This document shows positions 31,567 through 44,364 of a stretch of 64,000 bases of DNA, in pieces. Below the pieces are notes generated by a model, which was not told the origin of the DNA, ran no database searches, and saw only the letters and a program-made list of their open reading frames with translations. The translations under genes and the position numbers were made by a program. How positions within the stretch are numbered: the first letter of the stretch is position 1; each line of letters begins with the position of its first letter. The DNA is from Daucus carota subsp. sativus (Eukaryota > Streptophyta > Magnoliopsida > Apiales > Apiaceae): contig NC_030388.2 in assembly GCF_001625215.2 (NCBI RefSeq), positions 25,842,558 to 25,906,557 on the forward strand, read 5' to 3'.

Positions 31567-31604
31567 AACCTGTGCCCTGAGGGCACAGGTTAGACAGCCC
31601 CTAA
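31567..31604 (+). mobile_element. Candidate Helitron 3' terminus
   Basis: A perfect hairpin (AACCTGTGCCC, 3-nt loop, GGGCACAGGTT; 31567-31591) is followed after 9 nt by CTAA (31601-31604) and then T. Hairpin, about 10 nt, CTRR, then T is the Helitron 3' signature. The matching TC 5' end was not found. Confidence 0.5.
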
Positions 31605-32016
31605 TCACAAAGGATATGATCACCGTAGATCAGAATATGATCACCCTGAATTAACAAATACGAGAATGTTAAATTACACACCCCATTCCGGTCAAATCTT
31701 TAAGTTTGGCTTGTGCATAGAAATTAAAAAATTATGTATAAAGTAGTGGGAAAATGAAAGAAAAATAGAATGTATTGATTTTTAATGTATAAAATGGAGA
31801 TAGTGAAGTAAAAATAGTGAGAAAAAAAGAAAATGGGAAGATAATAAGACTCATTAACTATTTTTGATGCGTTTCAAAATCAAAAAATTGAACAGAACAA
31901 CTTAAAAAATTATAAAGAAATGATCGGGACACACGGGAGCATAATCTGTATATACCCCTTTCTTCGTGGGTCAAAGATGAGTTCACCACGTGGTGGTCAA
32001 GACCACGACTCTAAAT

Positions 32017-32693
32017 TAGGGGAGAGCGGATTCGATTTCGGTGCGGTTTTTGGAAAAAATCGCAATCGGAATCGCATGCCCGCGATTTTAAAAATCAAAA
32101 ACCTCAACCGCAACCTCATTGTCGGTTTTGGTTTCGGTTTCAAAACTTCGGATTCGTTTTTTATCGGTTCGGTTTCAGTTAAAAAACCGCATGAAAAAAA
32201 AAGAATAAATTGTTATACATGAACAACTAAAACTAAAGCCAAAATCAGATTTCACTGGTGTTAAGTTTTTGCAGGTCTCTTTTATCGTTTTCCTGCAGTG
32301 AATTTTACACTTTCATACAAGTTTAAGCATAAAGGAACCAGAATTCATAGAATCCCACAAACTTAGTGAATAGAGGATGGCTTCTGCTGTGCTTCACCAA
32401 ATCAACTGTAAATCAGGCTAAGAATAAGATTCATACATAAATTTAAAATCTAAATTTTTTATATAAATTATAAATACTATATATATAATATATATATTAT
32501 ATAGATATAATATTTTAAAAATCGGATCGGTTCGGTTTTTTTCGGATCGGTTTCTAGCTATAACCGGAACTGAATATTCAGTTTCGGGTTCGGTTTGTAA
32601 ATTTTAGGTTCGGTTTTATACGGTTCGGTTTTAAGCGATTTTTAGCGGTTTCGATTTCGGTTTCGGATTTATTCGGATTCTTGCTCACCCCTG
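32017..32693. mobile_element. Non-autonomous hAT transposon
   Basis: A 677-bp element with an 8-bp target duplication CTCTAAAT/CTCTAAAC (32009-32016, 32694-32701; 7 of 8). Ends are TAGGGGAGAGC and, inverted, CAGGGGTGAGC. The subterminal regions are full of short TTCGGTTTCGG and ATCGGTTCGG repeats on both sides, typical of transposase-binding arrays in hAT elements. Confidence 0.82.
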
Positions 32694-32701
32694 CTCTAAA
32701 C

Positions 32702-35700
32702 AACAGAAAGTTACATGCTTCGAACGTGTCGAAACTTATGGGGCCAACGGGCTCCGAGGGAATCAGAAATTTTTATACATATATATAATAATTATCAAAA
32801 AAGAAAGAAAAATGATTCATACGTAGGACTGATATTTAATATATAGAGTAATTATAATAAGAAAAATAATAGATATAATAATTTTTATATTATAAAATTT
32901 TATTTTTAATAAATTTTAAAATGCAAGTGTAAAAGAACTGGTCGGATTAGTATTTAAATATGTAAAACTTCATCACGTTAAACCCTAGTTTCTTCATCAA
33001 CGAGGTGGATGGGAATCTAAGGAGGCAATCAAAAATGGCACATTGTATTTTGAGTCCTAGTCCAAGAGCGTACATGTGTTTAGACGTTTTATGCACCATA
33101 TATACAGTTTTGTGATCATTTGATAAATATCGAGTTTAAAATAACTATTTATCTCTTCAACAAATTTTTTTAGCTAGGTGGTCGAAATGAATTTTTACAC
33201 GATTAATTATCATAGATGTTAAAAAAATATTATAATTAATACATATATATGTTATAATCATGATTACTGAAAATTTATGTTGTATAAGAGATCTCAGCAT
33301 AAAATTGCATGTTATATAAGAGGTCTCGAAATACATCTGCTCGGATAGGCGTCCACAATTAAGCATTTATTGTTAAATTTAGCAAATCAAGTGCTTAAAT
33401 TTCCAATTCCAAGGATACGGATATATGCAGATTATAAATTTGCACTCAAGTACAGTGTACAGGCTAAGAATAAAAATACTGTCTTTTGATAATTTGCTGC
33501 TGAATTTTTTATAAAAAAAATTCTGTTTTAAGATGATATTGTGCTCTAAACTCTTGCACTTCGTGTGATCTTAACACACAAGTGTCACCTCGGGACGACA
33601 TTTTTAGCTCACATAAATTATCTTTGTCGCACTATTTATTTTGATGGAGTGTGACAAAATAAACAGGTAAAACATATTCCTATGCCAGTCTAATCGATGT
33701 TGGGGACTTGGGGTAATACATCGTGATCGGTGTGATACGAGTATCTGATCGAAAGATGCTCTATCACAAAGAATAAAGAAATCATGCTAACTGGCAATTT
33801 CTTCCAGCAAAAGTGACTACTGAGTTGAACATTCTTTGCGAGTCTCGTGCGTGGAAAATTTCATAAGAGTCGAGAATTTTTTGTTGGGATAGGACTGATA
33901 GAACTTTTTTTTGGTGAAGAGAGGGACAGATGGAACTTTAGTAGTTCATCATTCTGTATTTTAGTTGGTGTTTAGATCGTGACTGGTAACAAAAATCAGG
34001 ATTGAGAATTGAAAAATGAGAATGAGAGGTATAAGAATTAGTATTGTCAAGCGGAATGTAGAGAATGATTTATCCTCCAAGTAGAATTGTGGTTCTCATT
34101 CCTTGATATAAAACTGCCAATCCAAACAAAAACATAGTTTGGTGTTCCGATTTCATAGCCTGTTTGGGAATCGGGATTTCATTTGAATTACTTGATTTGA
34201 TTAAATAAGCTGTTTGAGAATTTAGATTTGGATTTCATTTGAAATCCACACGTTCAAATATTAGTATAAATTTGAGAATTTGAAATGAAAACTCAAATCC
34301 TGTCATTTAAATCCATCGTTTGAAATAAAATGCAGGTTTCCAAACGGCCTCTTAACTAAATTCATTAATGATGAACCAAACTGAGGTGACGTTCGAGTAT
34401 GATTGATGAAAATAGCTACAGAAAATGGAAAAAAACCAAAAGTCTGACATCGTGGTGTTGGACGACGACCACGAAGGAAGTACACGGCAGAAATTCGAGA
34501 TTTGTCTCAAAATGGACAGCAACTGTGGCTCAGAACATTTGAGACTGCTAGGAAGCTGCGTTTAGTTTAAGAGGTCATTGTGCTATCACAAAATTTCCGA
34601 ATGAGTATAAATATTCAGCTGTCCAATTGTCATTATCAGCTATCATCATCTTCATCTACTTTTACTAATGATGGGAGGTCACTGAGTGAAAAAATTCAGA
34701 TACAAGTGATCGAGTTTGAGGAGCTTCTTGTCTTGCTATGAAACCAAATAAACATGAGTCTAGGTTGCCAAGAAACAAATAACACGTACGATCACAAATG
34801 CGAGATAATATTAAAATCTTTTATCAGCAAAATAAACAAGAAAAAAAAAAGTTGCTTGGTTATACAGTCGTTCTAGTCCATTAAATAGCCGACTGTGCTG
34901 AGAAGTCTCATGAAAAAACTATCACCTAGCTGGATGTTTTGATGTCTAAACCGGAGATTTGGTGTTATGCAGACATTCGTAACAACTTTTCTATTGAAGT
35001 TTTTCACTTGGAAACAGTTTTCAGAGAAAGGAAGCTCACAAAAACACTATTTGTAGCTTCAAATGTTATCACATATATTTCGCTATATATTCTCATTAAA
35101 ATATTATCATTTTCCGATATATTTCGGTATAATAAAATATTTTTGACTTAAAAGTCAGAAACTTGAAAAATGCTTGGCTAAACATTTTCATAATTTTCAA
35201 CTTTTCTAATAAAAGAGTGCTTTTCATCGAACTCAATCTATGCACTCAACTGAGTTATTTATATTTACATAATTTGTTTTCCTAATGGGAAATATTAGGT
35301 GTCTTACAAATTATATTCATTTTCCTTCCAGAACTTGATTTGCAATGTTTGATTGGTTACACTCAAATCAATAATAATAAAATCGTCTGTATTTAAATAA
35401 AACACCCAGCTAAAATCAGCTATTTATTTATCACGATTTAAAAAAATAAAATAAAATTTGAGAAACATAACACTAATATTTAAATTATCGTGTGTTTCAC
35501 ATTTTACAATTTATATTATCTTGCAGTGAATATTTCACAAAACTTGTGATCATACTCGAGACCGTGTTGGCGCTTGTAAAACTCACTTAAACACCACAAT
35601 TACAGTATTACATTACATATATCCGGCATTATCATTACATGGGTGGTTTTCTTATATTTATGAAACTTGCCTTTCAAAAAAAAATAAAAGAATATCCGGA

Positions 35701-35741
35701 ATTATTTAAAAAAAACAAGAACAAAGATTGTTGTATTAAAC
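32702..35741. other. Intergenic
   Basis: No gene seen. A small MITE-like pair GCCTGTTTGGGAATC (34159) and inverted GGCCGTTTGGAAACC (about 34335-34350) may bound a 190-bp element; target duplication unclear. Confidence 0.4.
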
Positions 35742-35744
35742 TAA

Positions 35745-36487
35745 GGGGTCATTTGTTAAATCTGGACAAATTATTCTGAATGGTTAAAATTTCTGAATGA
35801 ATTATAAATCTGGATGTCAGAGAGTAGGGTCATTTGATAAAATAAAGTCAAAATATCTGAACAACAATATTTATATTTTTCTAAAACTTAAATTATTTAT
35901 TTATTTTTATTATATAGAACATTATTAAATTAATCCTATTTAAGATAAAAAATTGTAATAAACTAATTTCATGATTATATTATTTTAAGATAAATTATTT
36001 TTTATTTTTATCAATTATCTCACATTTATTTATAATAATATTTGCATGATAAAATTCATGCAACAATTAATTATTTTTTTAATCATAAGTAGCATTCACA
36101 TGTATATATGTATATATATTTGTAATTTAATTAGGTATTTAATCTTTTTTTATATAATAATTTAGTGTTTCTAAAAAAATTCTATTTAATAAGTTATGTA
36201 AAATAGAGTTACGTATATAATATTATTAAAATTACATAAAATGTGAATTTAATATAATATACAATTAGAATGGGTGCTTATCTTGCATGAAGTAAATTTT
36301 TATAAATAAAAGCAGAAATTCCACCGACAAGAGTATCTGGACGGGTTCAGTTAAAAATTTTGGAGTGACTCGTTAAGAAAGATTTTGTGTCGTTCAGTAA
36401 TCAAAATGAGTAATCAAACGTTATTAACCAAAGAAGAAAGACTCGTCCAGTTAACATTGTTCCGTTCACCCGTTATCAAATGAGACC
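35745..36487. mobile_element. PIF/Harbinger-like non-autonomous element
   Basis: A 743-bp element with TAA duplications (35742-35744, 36488-36490) and inverted ends GGGGTCATTTGTTAA and GGTCTCATTTGATAA. The interior is AT-rich with no ORF. Confidence 0.7.
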
Positions 36488-36960
36488 TAACTCGGACATG
36501 TTAATATTTAAGCTGCTGGTATTAAATTATTCATTTTATCATGCAATCGGGTCGCACAGTTGCATTTCAGATTTGAGATACTCCGTTTAATTAGTCCATT
36601 GGGCTTGAGCAAAAGTATCCTCGAGCTTCAATAATTGGGTCAATACTCGATCACCCGCATGCAGCATGCTCTCCGATAAAAAATTTAACGAAAACCCGTG
36701 CTGGGGGTAAAGAATTGTGTGCAAAAATTTGCACATGATTGTTATGTGTAATGTTTTAATTAAAATTCGTTATTATGTACAAAATTTTACACACAATTCT
36801 GTACATCAAACATTTTTCTTTAACGAAAGATATGATATACAACCTTTTACCATTATAATTACACTGTTGGAGCCCGTTTGTATAAGATTATAGCCAAAAT
36901 CCAAAATAATTGTATAAGTTGGCATTCGGATAGTTTTAATCTTAAATATTTTGATTTATA

Positions 36961-37241
36961 CTCCCTCCGTTTCTCCCATTTCTTATCAAATGGGTTGTGC
37001 GCGGATGTTAAGAAATATGTATAAAGTAGTGGAAAAAAGAAAGAAAAGTGGGTGAATTAGTGAGACCTATTAATTTTTAATGTATAAAAAGAAGATAGTG
37101 GAGTAAAAGTAGTGTGAAAAAAAAGTAAAAATGAAGAAGTGGTGGGACCTATTGACTATTTTTAATAAGTTTTCGAATATAAAGAATTATATGAGATACC
37201 TTAAAAAGGAAAGCGTAAAGAAATGGGAGGGACGGAGGGAG
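36961..37241. mobile_element. Stowaway-like MITE
   Basis: A 281-bp element with TA duplications (36959-36960, 37242-37243). Inverted ends CTCCCTCCGTTTCTCCCATT and CTCCCTCCGTCCCTCCCATT. Confidence 0.88.
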
Positions 37242-37318
37242 TATTAAATTTCATCCTTACATTAAGATAATTTTACTTAATATCATAATGTCAAATTACA
37301 CTACATCCCTGAGTAGTA

Positions 37319-37569
37319 CTCCCTCCGTCCCCCTGAGTAGTATACATTGGGGGACGGGGACGCGGCACGGATTTTAATGCTCCTGCAAAATGTAGTTGTG
37401 CAATCTATTTTTAAAATTTTTCTTTTCTGAATTAAAGTTTGGATGTTATATTTTTATACAGAAAAAGAAAATCGCAAAAATAAGTTACGGAACTATATTT
37501 TATAAGAGTATTGAAATGCGTGTCGAACAGTTAAAAAGAAACGTATACAATTAAATGACACAGAGGGAG
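37319..37569. mobile_element. Stowaway-like MITE
   Basis: A 251-bp element with TA duplications (37317-37318, 37570-37571). The left end is CTCCCTCCGTCCCCC, the right end inverted CTCCCTCTGTGTCATTT. It is only 77 bp from the previous Stowaway. Confidence 0.78.
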
Positions 37570-37893
37570 TATACAAGAGCAAGGATGATCATCTTCGAGG
37601 ATTTAATCATTGTTTTGTACTATTAGAGCTTGATATCATAATGTCTGGCATAATATTTTCGATTATTATGCATTGAGTTATATCTCTTTTATTTCTAAAA
37701 GAAGGTTTGGAATAATGTGCTCCAATTTTGAATGTCTGGGTGACAAAACATACTCACAAAGACCATGTTTTCTCCAAGAAATGCACGTTCTCCACTAATA
37801 TTTAGTCATTTATAGTATTTCAATTTTCACAAGCAATGTTGAATTGAAGCGTTAATGTGAGCGGAAATTAAGCAACATATACTTCTTTGAAGT

Positions 37894-38256
37894 AGTGTTA
37901 TAGAAATCGGGAATCGGACCTAATCGGCTGAGCTACCGATTCAGGGATTAATCGGAAATCGGGGATTAATCGGAAGGATTAATCGGTGTGAAAATCGGAT
38001 TTATTTTATTATTAAAATATTATTTAATATTTAGTTATTATTATATTAGCTATTTAGTAACTAATATATTTACTATATTCATAAACTTTATAATTACTCA
38101 TATTTAAAGTAATATAGTACTTTAATTCTAATAATTTATCATATATACTTCAATTAAGAAATATATATAAGGATTAATCGGATTTTAGAAATCGGATCGG
38201 TGGCCAACCTTGCAGGGGATTAATCGGTTAAATCGGGGATTTTTAGAACACTGCAG
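37894..38256. mobile_element. Non-autonomous hAT transposon
   Basis: An 8-bp target duplication TTTGAAGT (37886-37893, 38257-38264) flanks an element of about 363 bp. Ends are AGTGTTATAGAAATCGGG and, inverted, CAGTGTTCTAAAAATCCCC. Subterminal GGATTAATCGG repeats occur at both ends. Confidence 0.78.
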
Positions 38257-38325
38257 TTTGAAGTAATATTTACTTTTTTAAAAATTAAAAGTACTTAAAT
38301 CAGATTATTCGGATGCAGTTGGATC

Positions 38326-38383
38326 AAACTGATACCAATAGGTTATGACAAAAAAAAAAAAAAAAAAAACTGATACCAATAGG
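38326..38383 (+). mobile_element. Tail-only retroinsertion (poly-A with target duplication)
   Basis: The 17-bp direct repeat AAACTGATACCAATAGG (38326-38342, 38367-38383) encloses only TTATGAC plus about 17 A residues. Same architecture as 28061-28106. Confidence 0.6.
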
Positions 38384-40360
38384 GTATTTATCAAATCTTA
38401 AAAAAATTACCCGAGCAGAACTCAGTCCAAGGGATAAAGGTTCTATTTTATTTAACACATTGTTCCATCCTGCCATTTTAATTTGTAAGTGCAGACTTGG
38501 TGGGAAAATTAAAATGAAACCATGACCCACGAGGTTCCCGTTCTAATAGTGTTCGCACCACTCCAATCCCTTTCATATATTCAAATTTCATGTTCTAAAC
38601 ATTTTCATACCTCTTTATTGTCACACTACTGTTAGCCTGTCATAATTTAATTATTTTAAGAAAAGAAAATTTGAAAACGGTATCTATGAATCTAATAGTT
38701 GGAAATGAATAAAATTTGGCAGGTTCAGAGAACATTGTTATTATTTGATTCTCATTTAGAAGCAGATGGTAGTGCCAGCACCAAGGTTGTATTGTGATAA
38801 TGCAAGGCAAATAATTAATGGATCCCATACAAGTATTACCCGGATAGGTTGACAATGAAAAAGTCGGTTGGATATAAAGTTCTTTATCATGTTTTGTTTT
38901 AAATATCGTCAACAAGGGATGAGGAAATCAAATCAAATTATAAATCAATCGGTTCAAGTTGGGTGGGTGACACACATGCATGAAATATGTGTCTTTTGTT
39001 TGATTCATTGCTTGTATCTGAAATTAAAGAGTGCAATTTTGTAGTTTATGTTCTGTTATATCCAAGAGAATACAGACATAATCGTCGAATTTCGAATTCG
39101 ACAAAATTAGTTCTTTCAAGTGTATACACGGGTAAGCAAAGGTGAAAAATTGATAGGTATTTGGTTTGGTGGTAATTTTATGGAAATTAGGTTTATTCAG
39201 TCTAAATTGAATAAACTGAAATACAATTCGGTTCAATTTGACCGTTTCAATTTTAAAAATTATATTTCGGTACGCATCGAATAAACAAATCCAAACATTA
39301 TATAATATAGATTTATAGTGATATTTTATGTATATATAACTCATATGTTACATTGTAATATTTAATTCGTAATGCATTTATCTTCGATGAAATAGTGGTG
39401 ATTTATTAATATTTTCTTATATAAATCAATGAATTTTAGTTATATATATATATTAGTTTTTTTTTTTCAGAAAAAATCGGTTCTTTTGATCTAAACTGGA
39501 ATTGAATTGAATTATTATTTTTATTTATAATAGCATTTCAACCCAGTTCGATTCAAAAAATTAAAAAAAATTCAGTTTTCAGTCAATTCGATTCGGTCCG
39601 ATTTTCAGAATCTATCGAGACTCACCTGTAGAATGCTCACCGCTAGGTGTATAATTATCAATGCGGTTCTATTACATATGCTCTCCTCGTCCCTCGATAC
39701 ATGTTTATTTTAAAACAGTTAACAGTTAAATTGACTATGATTTCAATCAAATTCAAGAGAAATGTACGCAAGTATGACACGGGCAACTCACAGAACTTAG
39801 AACTAGTAGTGTAACCAAAGTCATGCTGTACTAGTATGAAACACAAATGTTTATAGGAAAACCAAAACAAAGTCTCAACTTGAGTGTGAAAAGATGCACT
39901 GTAATAAATTCCTCATCCCATCTTCAAGGTTTGGTTCACAGATTCATATCAAACACTATAATACTAGTAGTAGTTATAACAGTCATGCTACTATATACCA
40001 GAACTGCAGATTAATCAGAGAAAAAACACTTAAAAATTCCATTTGACAGCCAATCTCTCTCATTGGTTGGAGAGAGATTCTCCTCAAGGTCCCCCCAACA
40101 ACTAGTCTCTCTCCCTGTGCTTCCACATTTCTCATTTAAATATATGAATCTTGTTCATTACTCTATACAATTTACATGTATATATCACCTAGACATTTTA
40201 GTCTCCTCCTTGTCTTGATACTAGGCTGACCACACTTGCATTTCTTGTTTTTTTGTGCTTTCTCCCCATCTCTCTCTTGACATCTTCATGTGTTTTCAAG
40301 ATCTCAAAAAACAAGTCCATTTTTTTATATATCTTTGGTGATAATACTAGCTCATTGTCA
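38384..40360. other. Intergenic and upstream region of the ATL gene
   Basis: No gene seen up to the ATL gene. The 5' region at 40050-40150 holds CTCTCTC pyrimidine patches that may belong to the leader. Confidence 0.45.
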
Positions 40361-41410
40361 ATGAATCTCATGAGTTTGAGCATTCATGTATCTCAAACTA
40401 TGTCCCAAGCAATAAGCCCACCAAGCCCTTCTCATCTTCATTCTTCACACAATGGCTTTCCAATTATAGTAATTGCTATAATTGGTATATTAGCCACAGC
40501 TTTCTTGCTTTTGAGCTACTACATTTTTGTCATCAAATGCTGCTTGCATTGGCAAAGAATCGACATTCTAGGACGTTTTTCGTTGTCTAGAAGTCGTCGT
40601 CGAGATGACCCTTTAATGGGCTTCATGTCGACGTACGACAACAGGGGATTGGACGAATCGGTGATTCGTTCAATCCCCATTTTTCGGTTCAAAAGAGGAG
40701 AGAAAGAAGACCCTCAAAAGGGGAATATTTTTTCAGAATGTGCAGTTTGTTTAAATGAGTTTCATGAGCAAGAGAAGCTGAGAATGATACCAAATTGTGG
40801 TCATTTGTTTCATATTGATTGCATTGATGTGTGGCTTCAAAACAATGCAAATTGTCCACTTTGTAGAACAAGCATTTCATTTGCACTTCAATTCCCACTA
40901 TTGGATCCAAGTTCAACATCTCAAAATCAGGCCCAGTATCATGACAATTTCATGGGCCGGGAAGAAGATTATGTTGTGATTGAATTGGGTGCAGAAGAGA
41001 AAACTCCAGATGGATCAATGCCAAGGATTCAAGAAACAAGACCACCTAGTCCTAGTCCATCCCAAAAGAAGTTAGGGCCCAAAACTGTCAAGAAAAGGTC
41101 CAAGAAAGATGGGCTTAGACAAACAAGTATGGGGGATGAATGTATTGATACCAGAGTTAAAGATGAGAGATTATTAGTCCAGCCCATTAGAAGATCATTT
41201 TCTATGGATTCTGCTGCAGATAGACAGCTTTACTTAGCAGTACAAGAAATTGTGAATCAGAAGAGTAATGGGCATGTTGTTAGTGAAAGTGTGAGTTGTG
41301 AAGGTTGCTGCAGTAGCAGAGTTAGAAGATCAATTTTTTCGTTTGGGCAGGGGAGGGGATCAAGAAGAGAAGTTTTACCAGTGCAATTAGAAAAAAAATG
41401 TAGTTTATAA
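40361..41410 (+). CDS. ATL-family RING-H2 E3 ubiquitin ligase
   Basis: A 349-aa intronless protein, as usual for ATLs. The start at 40361 (MNLMSLSIHVSQTMSQ) fits family length; an upstream in-frame ATG at 40253 would add 36 unconserved residues. One transmembrane segment spans about 33-57 (FPIIVIAIIGILATAFLLLSYY), followed by KCC and a basic patch. The GLD box is near 90-94 (RGLDESVIRSIP). The RING-H2 domain runs 127-168: CAVC, then CGHLFHIDC, then CPLC, with the diagnostic Trp in DVWLQ. The IGILATA..SYYIFVIKCC block is typical of the ATL1/ATL16 subgroup. The C-terminus is Ser/Lys/Arg-rich (RRSFSMDSAADRQLYLAVQE). It should transfer ubiquitin at a membrane; the substrate cannot be told from sequence. 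Confidence 0.93.
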   Translation: MNLMSLSIHVSQTMSQAISPPSPSHLHSSHNGFPIIVIAIIGILATAFLLLSYYIFVIKCCLHWQRIDILGRFSLSRSRRRDDPLMGFMSTYDNRGLDESVIRSIPIFRFKRGEKEDPQKGNIFSECAVCLNEFHEQEKLRMIPNCGHLFHIDCIDVWLQNNANCPLCRTSISFALQFPLLDPSSTSQNQAQYHDNFMGREEDYVVIELGAEEKTPDGSMPRIQETRPPSPSPSQKKLGPKTVKKRSKKDGLRQTSMGDECIDTRVKDERLLVQPIRRSFSMDSAADRQLYLAVQEIVNQKSNGHVVSESVSCEGCCSSRVRRSIFSFGQGRGSRREVLPVQLEKKCSL

Positions 41411-41857
41411 TTTTATTTACAATTTTTGAATTTTTTTATTATTGAGGATTTGTCTGTTTTACATATTACTTGTGTATATAAACTTATACAAGATTTTGTA
41501 CTGAAAGTCTGAAACAGATTAGTATGCAGTAGTTCTCACATTTTGGTTGAGCTGATGGAGTAGCTCTCTCTGCAATTCTGCATCATTTCTTGGCCTCACT
41601 TTTTATGTGCATCTATACTCTGCTTGATCGGAGTCTGTTTTTATGAAATAAGTACTTATTTTTTCATAGAATAATGAATATGAAGTATTTCTTTAACATT
41701 TATATTCAAATAAGATGTAAAAAAAATTAAAAACTTATTTTTTAATATAAGATATTGCCCAGACACATGTTGCCCTTAACTTAGAATCTTAGATGGGCCC
41801 AACAGCTCAGGTAATTACACTCATCCTCCGTAAGCCCGTATTATCCAGGGTTCCTAA

Positions 41858-42232
41858 GAGCAACCCAATGCAACTTTCCTTATATTTGGTCTAGGTAGAC
41901 AAAATTTAGGGGTTAGGTCCAACGCAACTCCCTATTCTCTAAAAATTTTAGGGGAGGGAAAACTCATCCCCTTATTTGAGGGAGCAAAAAGCCAACCCCT
42001 ATAATGCCACATCATCAATATTATCTATAATATAACATATATTTACTCCAACTCTACCTCTTCTCACATATATTATCTTAAATATTGAATAAATACTAAT
42101 TTTTAAATTAAAAGTAACATGTATAGGTAATACCATTGAAGTAAAATAATTTTTTGCTTACTTATATTTTAAGTAATCATTATTTTATTATATTTTAAGT
42201 AGCCAATATAGGGATTACCCTTGGAGATGCTC
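41858..42232. mobile_element. Tourist-like MITE, GAGCAACTCCAATGG family
   Basis: A 375-bp element with TAA duplications (41855-41857, 42233-42235). Ends GAGCAACCCAATGC and, inverted, GAGCATCTCCAAGGG. Confidence 0.72.
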
Positions 42233-42270
42233 TAATATCGCTTGTCAAAATCCTTATTGCCATACTTCCT

Positions 42271-42310
42271 AAATTGCCTGCTAGTGTCAAAAAAAAAATT
42301 GCCTGCTAGT
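42271..42310 (+). mobile_element. Tail-only retroinsertion
   Basis: The direct repeat AAATTGCCTGCTAGT (42271-42285, 42296-42310) encloses GTC plus A residues. Third example of this arrangement in the window. Confidence 0.45.
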
Positions 42311-42639
42311 ATCAAAACTCAAAGCCTAATATCAATATCACCAAAAACAAGTTAACGCGTTTCTTACTAAAGCTATAAAATTAAATAAAATAATGAAAAT
42401 GCAGTAAAATGGACACTCTGACACGAAGAAATAATTACTTGAAAAGGAGTAAATCAAAGTATGAAATTTGAATTTTAGCAAATTAACTATATGTGATTTA
42501 TGAAAGTGTAACTCGAATGTAAAACCCTTAGCTAAAAAAGTAAGCTGTTTTTGAACTCACCCAAACAACACTTTTTGAATTCTCCGATTCCAGCTTATAA
42601 GCCTGTAGTTAATGAGACCATTTGTCCTTACTTAAAAAT

Positions 42640-42893
42640 TTTGCTTATGAACCGTTTGGATGAGTTTAAAATAAGTGTTTTTTGTTTAAAATAAAAAAGT
42701 GGAGTAGAAGTTAGAAGCAGGTTAAGACTTATAAGAGATTAAAGTGTTTGGGAAATAAGTAGAAGTCCAAAAACAAAAGTTAGCATTCCTATCTTTTTAT
42801 AAGTACTTATTGACTTTAACACAAACGGTACAAAATAAGTGTTTCTAACTTATAAACCCAGAAACCGGCTTTACCGTTCAAACAGCCTATATA
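42640..42893. mobile_element. Possible hAT-like MITE
   Basis: A GAACCGTTTGGATGAGTTTA start and an inverted GGCTGTTTGAACGG end bound about 250 bp of AT-rich DNA. The target duplication is not clear. Confidence 0.4.
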
Positions 42894-42897
42894 TTGC

Positions 42898-43780
42898 GGG
42901 TGTTTGGGAGTCATTGCTTCTTGCTTATTTTGACAAAAAACCAACTTCTATATTTTAAAGTGACCGTTTGGGAAAGAAGCCGGTAGTGCTTATTGTTAAA
43001 GTTGAAGAAATAAAGAAACTACACATTCCCTAGCTTTTTTCTCGTACTTCTTCTCTTTTCACTTCTTTGTGTTCATTTATATCATTTTATATTTTAAATA
43101 AATTTGTCATGTATCTATTTATATTAATAATTCACATTATAATAAATCAAATTATCTTTTTGAAAAAACGGTCTTATAAATTAAAAATAGTGAACCTACA
43201 AATTATGTATTAGCCAAACACTTACAGGGGTGTATTCGATTGGGATTTTAATGCATTGTTTTTAGTCTATGGATTTTAATGGATTGTATGAGATTTTGAT
43301 TTTGTGCGGATTCTTGATGAAATGTCGCAGAGTTGATAGGATTTAGGTACAATGCTTCAAAATCTCATTGAATTTGGTGGGATTTCAAAAAACTTAAAAT
43401 ACACTGAAAAATGCCACAAAATCCATCATTTTATGAAATGAAAAAAAATCCATGAGCGTTTGAATACCATCAGATTTTAATGGATTTTAAACAATCCCAA
43501 TTGAATACTATCGGATTTTAAAGCATAATTTAAAATCCTAATTGAATACCACCAGATTTTGTGGCATAATTTAAAATCCCAATTGAATACCTCAAGATTT
43601 TAATGGATTTCAAACAATCCCAATCGAATACCCTCGGATTTCATGAATGCAAAAAAATGCTTTAAAATCCCAATCCAATACACCCTCTTAACTTATAATT
43701 CTGAATTTATTTATCATTTATAATCAACTTCTCCACTTTAATCAATAAGTAACTTCTTTTAGGTTAAGCCAAACACCCCC
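42898..43780. mobile_element. hAT-like MITE containing a Tourist-like MITE
   Basis: The left end GGGTGTTTGGGAGTCATTGC and inverted right end GGGGTGTTTGGCTTAACC form imperfect inverted repeats. The element at 43225-43687 sits inside. Confidence 0.55.
43225..43687. mobile_element. Tourist-like MITE, GTGTATTCGATTGGG family
   Basis: A 463-bp element with TTA duplications (43222-43224, 43688-43690). Ends CAGGGGTGTATTCGATTGGG and, inverted, GAGGGTGTATTGGATTGGG. The interior repeats the motif TTTAAAATCCCAATTGAATA several times. A second family member is at 57772. Confidence 0.82.
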
Positions 43781-44364
43781 ATTATAAGTAAGAAGTTATT
43801 TATCGGTGCAAAGTAAATTTTAATTTATATTTTTGGATAACTTCTTTTGGTATTTATAATTTATAGGATATATAATTATTAATATAAGTTATATATTATC
43901 TTTTGTAATGAACCTTTATATTTTTATAAAATTGAATTTGTAAAAATAAAATAAGTGACTAAAAAAGGTATGATGTTCAATTTATATAAATTTTTAATTT
44001 TTCACTAATAAATTATTTTTTTAATTTATAAATCAGGATTTTTAGTTCCAGCCAAAAAAAAACGTGTATAACTCATTTACGCAAACAGTACAAAATGTAG
44101 GCTTCGAAATTTGAAAACGACGGCCAAACGCCCCATAATTTATTCGACAAAAATGTTTTTATTATTGAAACTTCAGATAAATGTTTTTTCAAGATTATCG
44201 AAAGGGGTGTGCCGTGTGCTAACTGCTAAGCAGCCTGCCAAAAATCATCCCATAATACATCCACTGTGTATTATTAATACTGTTCCCCAGGACGCTGGAC
44301 TAGATCACTAGCCCCCTGATTTTTAAAATCAAAATTAGATACCGATTCCTCATAGTTTCAAAAA

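Noticed and set aside
40253-40360. Upstream ATG for the ATL gene
   Set aside because: The extra 36 residues are hydrophobic/Lys-rich and not like any ATL N-terminus; the region reads as leader sequence.
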